In this document: piece by piece, positions 60,101 to 64,000 of the stretch
How the letters are laid out: every line of letters begins with the position of its first letter
Position numbering within the stretch: position 1 is the first letter of the stretch
NCBI RefSeq assembly: GCF_023897065.1
Contig: NZ_JAMHIV010000004.1
Span: 234,380 to 298,379, forward strand
Length of the DNA stretch: 64,000 bases
Origin: Crossiella sp. SN42
GTDB taxonomy: Bacteria; Actinomycetota; Actinomycetes; Mycobacteriales; Pseudonocardiaceae
Direction of reading: 5' to 3'
The notes under the pieces: generated by a model
Databases searched by the model: none
Seen by the model: only the letters and a program-made list of their open reading frames with translations
Told to the model about the DNA's origin: nothing
Position numbers and translations under genes: made by a program

Positions 60101-60289
60101 GGCCACGTACAGCGCGCGCCGCACCTCAGGCTGTCCGGCCAGCGTGTGCAACCGGGCATGGGCCTGCTCCCGTTGCTCCGCCGGGCTCGAGTGCTGCTCG
60201 GTGGAAAGGAGGTCCTGGAAGACCTGCACGGGCAAGGCGGGTGCGCGCAACAGGAAGAAGTCAGCGGCTTCATAGCGTGCCTCAGTCAT
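57143..60289 (-). CDS. lanB: class I lanthipeptide dehydratase
   Basis: 1048 aa from ATG 60289. The N-terminal glutamylation domain begins with FFLLRAPALPVQVFQDLL and has FRYLVRMATRPTPFGAFSGV; the C-terminal elimination (SpaB_C) domain starts near residue 765 with WSFLKVYTGINQQDEII and RWFYIRYLDPRPHLRLRF. The full-length enzyme uses glutamyl-tRNA to dehydrate Ser and Thr of the precursor. It starts 2 nt after the lanC stop and overlaps the transporter start by 4 nt: a tightly coupled operon. Confidence 0.95.
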   Translation of the reverse strand: MTEARYEAADFFLLRAPALPVQVFQDLLSTEQHSSPAEQREQAHARLHTLAGQPEVRRALYVASSDLVNALDRPAGSPPTAKKARRLRSRLFRYLVRMATRPTPFGAFSGVALGEFGQDTTACLARPVLRNNRIRADMGWLFELIEQVENDEEIRRELQVVLNSSVHRSGDRLVLPYADVYGRGDNRAVRVRATTAALAATRLATTPIPYGQLVEDLTQLFPDADRAKVVGLIDELRELHILTSHLRPPLTVAHPETFVAKQLSGVAAAAQTEAGLRVVAERAVRAAEQEGVAPLAELTAAQRALVPKHSGPTFQLDATLNLAQSRLSAEVGTAVAEAVDCLMRLAAALPGHNHHLAQYREAFTERYGLLQLVPVLELLSPERGLDAPPTYTQPPREYPLAHHLPDPSYAEYDQALIEFAQQAWWSGAQEVALTDEWLDRLAPGHQDQRQALYPTMDAFVQLQTAGPVDTGNWRAVLRYDGLAFGGRASGRFFDLLGEEAVERLRGYARQEEALSPEVVHAELSFLPTQGRAANVAFRPLLRHYEIPVNTAATLAPDQVISLTDLYVGATDDRLFLWSKRLGKQVVVSQTNMLSPLLAPNVARFLLEVSNDGYVMPCGFRWNVLDSMPFLPRVTRGKVVLRPAQWSVNSLPGKDFASEVQAMRKRWRIPRHVYLVDNDNRLLLDLEHPVCLDELAAELDRGRGPVTLHEMLPGFGEQWLRDTDGATYLEEIVVPLLARGSAGTSRSPITVAVSQDETAAPVAYLPGSQWSFLKVYTGINQQDEIIATELSELVKLLGEQRLIDRWFYIRYLDPRPHLRLRFRAACSEAEPLLLWQLSQWGGRLAGQGLAVETALAGYFPETNRYGGPLVYDTVEKVFAANSEVTANLVALLHRSSKEIRPEFTALAALDTLYRQWGLGRRERLESLPTGDSADPEAVRAEFQQNRAYLTELLTPWDFRPHEQGRAHHDLLQEILAPQQETVAAAAAEVRAARGRNLLSGSESSVLGSLAHMQVNRLLSIDLLREAHLYALWRHTLRAIGGRPGTGGRG

Positions 60290-60291
60290 GC

Positions 60292-61689
60292 TCACCTCAC
60301 CAGGAACGCGCGCAGCCAGGCCGGACGGACCGGGCTTACCGAAGCCAGCAGGGTCAGCGCCACCCCAGTCGAGCCCGTGAGCAGTGCCGGGCTGTCCACG
60401 AAAGTCCCGGGTTCTTCCTGATCTCGGAACACCAGAGGCAGCTCTGGATCTGCCTCGGACAGCAGTTCGCTCAGCAAGCGGGGCGCATGTTCGCGGGCCG
60501 TCGCACTGCCCGCGGCGGCGAACTCCAGGCAGATCGCCAGCACCCCGGCCAAGCCGTGGCAAAAGGTCGAGGAGTGGCTGGCAGAGACAGTTGTGCGCCG
60601 CAGCACCGCCGCAAAGGACTCGCATGCCACGGCATGCAGCCCGGGGTCATCGAGTGCCTCGCTCGCCACCAGCAAGGACAGCGCCACCCCGGCGGTGCCG
60701 TAGCACCAGGCCACCTGGTCCTGAGGGTTGTCCGGGCGGACCTCTTCTCCGGTGGCGGCAACCGGGATGTCGGTGGCCCACACCGGGCCGTGCGCATCGT
60801 CGCGCCGTACCTGCAGCAACCAGTCGACAATTCGCCGCAGCGCCTGCTCGTGGCCAGGTCGTCGGTGCCCGGCCCGCCAGGCCGCCGCCAGCGCGGCAAG
60901 CACACCGGGAATCCCGTGTGCCATGCCGAGGTTGAGGTAGCCCCCGGGAAAGTCGTCAGGGTCACGCCCCGGCTGCACACAGAACTGAGGGTCGATGAGC
61001 CAACGACGGGTCAGAGTGAGATCTCGGGGCGGCTCGCTGAGCCAGACAAGGTAGTCCAGCACGTGGTCGATCGCGGCTCGCAGAGCATCACCCGGCGCGG
61101 TGATCGAGCACAGGTAAGCCAGGATCCCGGCGGCTCCGGTGATCATGTCGTAATCGGAGTCGCTGACCTGACGCTCAACCCTGGGCAGCGACATGCCGAT
61201 GGCCTGAGCGGCCAGTTGGTCGTGCAGACGGTGCACGCTGGGCCAGAACCGCGGCTCAGCCTCCGCGCATGCCGCCACGCACAGTGCCAGCCCACTGGTG
61301 CCGGAGAACATGCCAGGCGCCTGCAACGGCTGAGCCCGCGTACCGGCCACGGCCTCGCGGATGAAGGTGAATCCTGTCTCCATCGAACGAGTTCGTTCCT
61401 CCTCATCAGGCGCGGCGGCGGCGGCGAGCACATGCAGCACGGCGATCCCGGCGTGCCCATAGCCGAAGCTCGGGAAGTACCATTCCATCGGATGCGTCGA
61501 CTGTTCGGTGAATTGCATGACCCGGTCGATGACGGTCTTCGAGTCCGCCATTCTACGAGCGACTTCCCATGCCACCTGTCTGGCTTGCACCGCAAGCGCC
61601 CCAGACAACTCTCCATGCCAGGCCGTGACAGATTCCGCAGTAGCGAGCACCTGGCCAGGCGCGGTACTTCCCCCCGATTCTGCGCGCAC
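60292..61689 (-). CDS. lanC: lanthipeptide cyclase
   Basis: 465 aa from GTG 61689 (GGGGG upstream); the frame runs further upstream, but that part overlaps the lanA-lanC hairpin. Repeated GxxG elements of the alpha-toroid (GYGHAGIAVLHVL, MFSGTSGLALC, ITGAAGILAYL, GMAHGIPGVL). Zinc ligands in WCYGTAG (near residue 327) and FCHGLAG (near 376). It closes lanthionine rings by adding Cys thiols to dehydrated residues. Gene order A-C-B is less common than A-B-C. Confidence 0.94.
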   Translation of the reverse strand: MRAESGGSTAPGQVLATAESVTAWHGELSGALAVQARQVAWEVARRMADSKTVIDRVMQFTEQSTHPMEWYFPSFGYGHAGIAVLHVLAAAAAPDEEERTRSMETGFTFIREAVAGTRAQPLQAPGMFSGTSGLALCVAACAEAEPRFWPSVHRLHDQLAAQAIGMSLPRVERQVSDSDYDMITGAAGILAYLCSITAPGDALRAAIDHVLDYLVWLSEPPRDLTLTRRWLIDPQFCVQPGRDPDDFPGGYLNLGMAHGIPGVLAALAAAWRAGHRRPGHEQALRRIVDWLLQVRRDDAHGPVWATDIPVAATGEEVRPDNPQDQVAWCYGTAGVALSLLVASEALDDPGLHAVACESFAAVLRRTTVSASHSSTFCHGLAGVLAICLEFAAAGSATAREHAPRLLSELLSEADPELPLVFRDQEEPGTFVDSPALLTGSTGVALTLLASVSPVRPAWLRAFLVR

Positions 61690-61752
61690 AACAACCCCCG
61701 TTGTTCGATCTACGCGCGCTGTGCGCGCGTGCGTGATGCGGTAGCTTGGGCA

Positions 61753-61791
61753 GCGGGTGCTGCCGTGTCTTGGACACACGGCAGCACCCGC
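61753..61791 (-). terminator. attenuating hairpin between lanA and lanC
   Basis: Perfect 16-bp stem (61753-61768 with 61776-61791), 7-nt loop. It lies 28 bp past the lanA stop. Such hairpins let lanA be made in excess over the enzymes. Confidence 0.8.
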
Positions 61792-61818
61792 TTGTCGATC
61801 AGCTCTACATTGAGCTCG

Positions 61819-62001
61819 TCACTGCTGGCGGCAGCCCGCGGTGCACAGGCCGACCAGCGTGCAGGTGCAGGTGGACTTGGAGCAGATCGGCGTCTTGGTG
61901 CACAGGAAGCGGGTCACCAGACTGCTGATCGACAGCGGTTCGGCGTGGCCGCCGCCGGCCGCCGGGGTGGTCACCCTGGCGTCGAGATCAAAAGCGTCCA
62001 T
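61819..62001 (-). CDS. lanA: class I lanthipeptide precursor, 60 aa
   Basis: ATG 62001, with AAAGGGA 13 nt upstream. The leader begins MDAFDLDARV, a FNLD-type box for LanB binding, and is about 23 residues long. The core starts near ISSLVTRFLCTK, like the ITSxxLCT and IASKFLCT openings of nisin and epidermin. Six Cys (34, 40, 45, 47, 53, 57), many Thr and Ser, and a C-terminal CTCTLVGLCTAGC followed by RQQ. The exact cleavage site and ring pattern cannot be read from sequence. I know no described lanthipeptide with this core. Confidence 0.92.
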   Translation of the reverse strand: MDAFDLDARVTTPAAGGGHAEPLSISSLVTRFLCTKTPICSKSTCTCTLVGLCTAGCRQQ

Positions 62002-62217
62002 GAACGTATTTCCCTTTCTCTGATTTGACTGGCCATGTGGCCGGTGGATTTGCCGCACGACTCACTCGTGCCGATTACGACGCTATGTCGGGCCGCGTAC
62101 ACAGCGCTGTCACGGGATTGAAGCCGCAGGTCAGGCACGCTTTTTGGGGAAGTGATGCGGGCGGCGCCCGCGGCACGCTAGGGTGACTTCACGGCACTAC
62201 TATCGGGGAGGGTTGGA
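62002..62217. promoter_or_regulatory. divergent promoter region of the lanthipeptide cluster
   Basis: 216 bp between lanA (left) and the SARP gene (right). It must hold both promoters and the SARP binding site. No obvious heptamer repeat was found by eye. Confidence 0.5.
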
Positions 62218-64000
62218 GTGCCTGAAACAGGGGGAAAGCTGTGCTATGCGGTACTAGGGCCGCTGGCCGCATGGCGAGGAACGGTGGCCATTGAGCTGGG
62301 CTGGTCCCGCCAGCAGGCGGTGCTGGCCGTGCTGCTCACACATATCAACCAGCCGATATCGGTGGACGCGCTCATCGAGGCGGTGTGGGCGGACTCCGCG
62401 CCACAAGGAGCACGCAACACCGTGCAGACCAACATCAGCAGGTTGCGCCGAATTCTGCGGCCAACTGGTGCTGGAGAGGAGGTGGTGGTGCGAACAGAGG
62501 CCGGTTATCTGCTGCGCGGCACACCTGAACAACTCGATGTACTGGTCTTCCAGCGTGAGCTTCGAGTTGCTCAGGAACACCAGGGCGCCGGCCGCTCGGA
62601 CCAAGCGGCCACCGCCGTCGACGCCGCACTGCGATGTTGGCGCGGAGAACCGTTCAGCGGGTTGGAAAGCCCCTTCCTGCAAGCTCAACGGCTGAGGTTG
62701 CAAGAACTTCGCCTCCAGGCGCAGGAACTGTGGGCCGCGCTGTCCTTGGAGCGCGGCGACCACCAGGCCGTGGTGGCCGAACTCACCGCCCTAGCGGCAC
62801 ACAACCCACTGCGCGAACGGCTGCGAGAGCTGCTGATGATGGCGTTGTTCCGCTCCGGACGGCAGGCTGAGGCACTCGAGGTCTTCCACGACACCCAAAC
62901 CACGTTGAGCGAGGCACTGGGCATCGACCCCGGACAGGCCCTGCGTGCCATACACCGGCGCATCCTGGCCGAGGACCTCGTGCTGGCCTCGGCTCCGCGA
63001 CAGTTCGACCCGCTGGTGACCACAACACCACCGGCGGCCCCGGAGCCGCTGCCGGCCGATGTGCCCGCCTTCACCGGCAGGGATGCCGAGCTACGCCGGC
63101 TTACCGAGCCTGGCGCCCAGCAGGCCGCAGAGGTTCACGTCATCGACGGCATGCCGGGAATTGGCAAGACCGCACTGGCCGTGCACGCGGCACATCGCCT
63201 GGCCCCGGACTACCCGGACGGTCGATTCTTCCTGCGGCTCAACGCTTTCGCCGACGGAGAGGCTCCGCTACACCCACGTGAGGCACTGGCCGGTTTGCTG
63301 TCCGCGGTCGGTGTGCCTGCCGAGTCCATTCCCGCGGGTCTCCCGGCAAGGTCGGCTCTGTGGCGGAACGTATCGCGTGGCAGGAGAATCCTTCTCCTGC
63401 TGGATGACGCGGCCGATCACGAACAGATTCGGCCTCTGCTGCCCGGTCCCGGCCGGAGCCGGGTGCTGATCACCAGCAGGCGACGGCTCACCGCATTGGA
63501 GAACCTGTGCACCACCGAACTGGGTCCACTCAGTCGCGGGGAGGCTGGACTGCTGCTTCAACGTCTTCTCGGGCAGCGAGCGCAAGCCGACCCGGCCTCG
63601 GTGTGCGATCTGATGTCCTTGTGCGGCCGACTACCCCTTGCGATCACGCTACTGGCCGGACGATTGCGACACCATCCACAATGGACTATCCGCTATCTGG
63701 CGGATCTACTCGCCAGCTCGCCAGCTCGACTCGGCGAGTTGCGTGCGGAGAACCGCACTCTCACCGCCGCGTTCGAGATGTCTTACCGCGAACTGCCTAC
63801 CGAACACCAGCCGCTGTTTCGCTGTCTGGGCCTAATCCCAGGAAACGAGATCGACGCAGCCACGGCTGCGGCGCTGACTGGGCTGCCTCCGGACTCTGCT
63901 CGGCGGGCACTGGAGCAGCTCTACGACAACCACTTGCTCAGTGAGTGCGCACCGGGCCGCTACGTGCTGCATGACTTGGTCAAGGAGTATGCGATGACCC
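62218..64000 (+). CDS. SARP-family (AfsR-like) NB-ARC regulator, cut by window edge
   Basis: Starts at GTG 62218 after GGGGAGG; 594 codons are visible and the frame is open at the window end. Order: winged-helix DNA-binding domain (CYAVLGPLAAWRG, NTVQTNISRLRRIL), BTAD domain (LDVLVFQRELRVAQEH, EALGIDPGQALRAIHRRIL), then NB-ARC with Walker A DGMPGIGKTALA and ILLLLDDA, then the winged-helix part. SARPs activate antibiotic clusters by binding repeats in divergent promoters, so it probably activates lanA onward. The missing C-terminus should carry TPRs. Confidence 0.92.
   Translation, partial: MPETGGKLCYAVLGPLAAWRGTVAIELGWSRQQAVLAVLLTHINQPISVDALIEAVWADSAPQGARNTVQTNISRLRRILRPTGAGEEVVVRTEAGYLLRGTPEQLDVLVFQRELRVAQEHQGAGRSDQAATAVDAALRCWRGEPFSGLESPFLQAQRLRLQELRLQAQELWAALSLERGDHQAVVAELTALAAHNPLRERLRELLMMALFRSGRQAEALEVFHDTQTTLSEALGIDPGQALRAIHRRILAEDLVLASAPRQFDPLVTTTPPAAPEPLPADVPAFTGRDAELRRLTEPGAQQAAEVHVIDGMPGIGKTALAVHAAHRLAPDYPDGRFFLRLNAFADGEAPLHPREALAGLLSAVGVPAESIPAGLPARSALWRNVSRGRRILLLLDDAADHEQIRPLLPGPGRSRVLITSRRRLTALENLCTTELGPLSRGEAGLLLQRLLGQRAQADPASVCDLMSLCGRLPLAITLLAGRLRHHPQWTIRYLADLLASSPARLGELRAENRTLTAAFEMSYRELPTEHQPLFRCLGLIPGNEIDAATAAALTGLPPDSARRALEQLYDNHLLSECAPGRYVLHDLVKEYAMT

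Noticed and set aside
1..64000. CRISPR array
   Set aside because: No regularly spaced short repeats were seen; the only direct repeats are the 16-bp pair at 34.4 kb and the 178-bp pair.

Overview
High-GC DNA with actinomycete gene families (DUF732 lipoprotein, DUF4192, SARP regulator, MobF relaxase, class I lanthipeptide genes). Pseudonocardiales is my best guess at order; it is inference, since no rRNA or other taxonomic marker is present.

Layout. (1) 1-4.4 kb looks chromosomal: the end of an M14-like peptidase gene, and leuS preceded by a leader peptide with three consecutive Leu codons and a terminator, i.e. a leucine attenuator. The stretch ends in two gene remnants. (2) 4.4-34.5 kb is an integrated mobilizable element. 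It has a MobF relaxase-helicase whose catalytic tyrosines are only included if translation starts at a CTG, a candidate oriT at 9.7 kb, and a long run of leftward genes: SSB, a NADAR-SLOG fusion, a DUF4326 protein with an SSB-like tail, a prim-pol, a ParB-like protein, a DUF732 lipoprotein, a ComM-like protein without its P-loop, DUF932, DUF3846, DUF4192 and many unknowns. No TraB/FtsK pump or type IV secretion genes were found. Several leftward genes are preceded by long hairpins with equal, partly mismatched arms. Together with the oriT position this looks like a conjugative leading region with single-stranded-DNA promoters. (3) 34.3-36.3 kb holds a tRNA-Val(GAC)-like attachment site, two direct repeats and a tyrosine integrase. 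(4) 36.4-53.3 kb is a defence island between two 178-bp direct repeats, each beside integrase sequence. It contains a nuclease-STAND-TPR protein of 1517 aa, a type II CBASS operon (TM-SAVED effector, CD-NTase, separate E2, E1 and JAB), an unrecognised 680-aa protein translationally coupled to a small membrane protein, and many gene fragments. (5) 53.8-64 kb is a class I lanthipeptide cluster: lanA, lanC, lanB, ABC transporter and luciferase-like oxidoreductase, with a divergent SARP/NB-ARC regulator cut by the window edge.

How it fits together. The relaxase and its coiled-coil neighbour would nick and transfer the element. SSB, prim-pol and the ParB-like protein would handle incoming DNA, and the small leftward genes may protect it on entry. 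The CBASS and STAND systems are abortive-infection type defences. In the lan cluster the SARP is the likely activator of an operon that makes, cyclises, reduces and exports a six-cysteine peptide.
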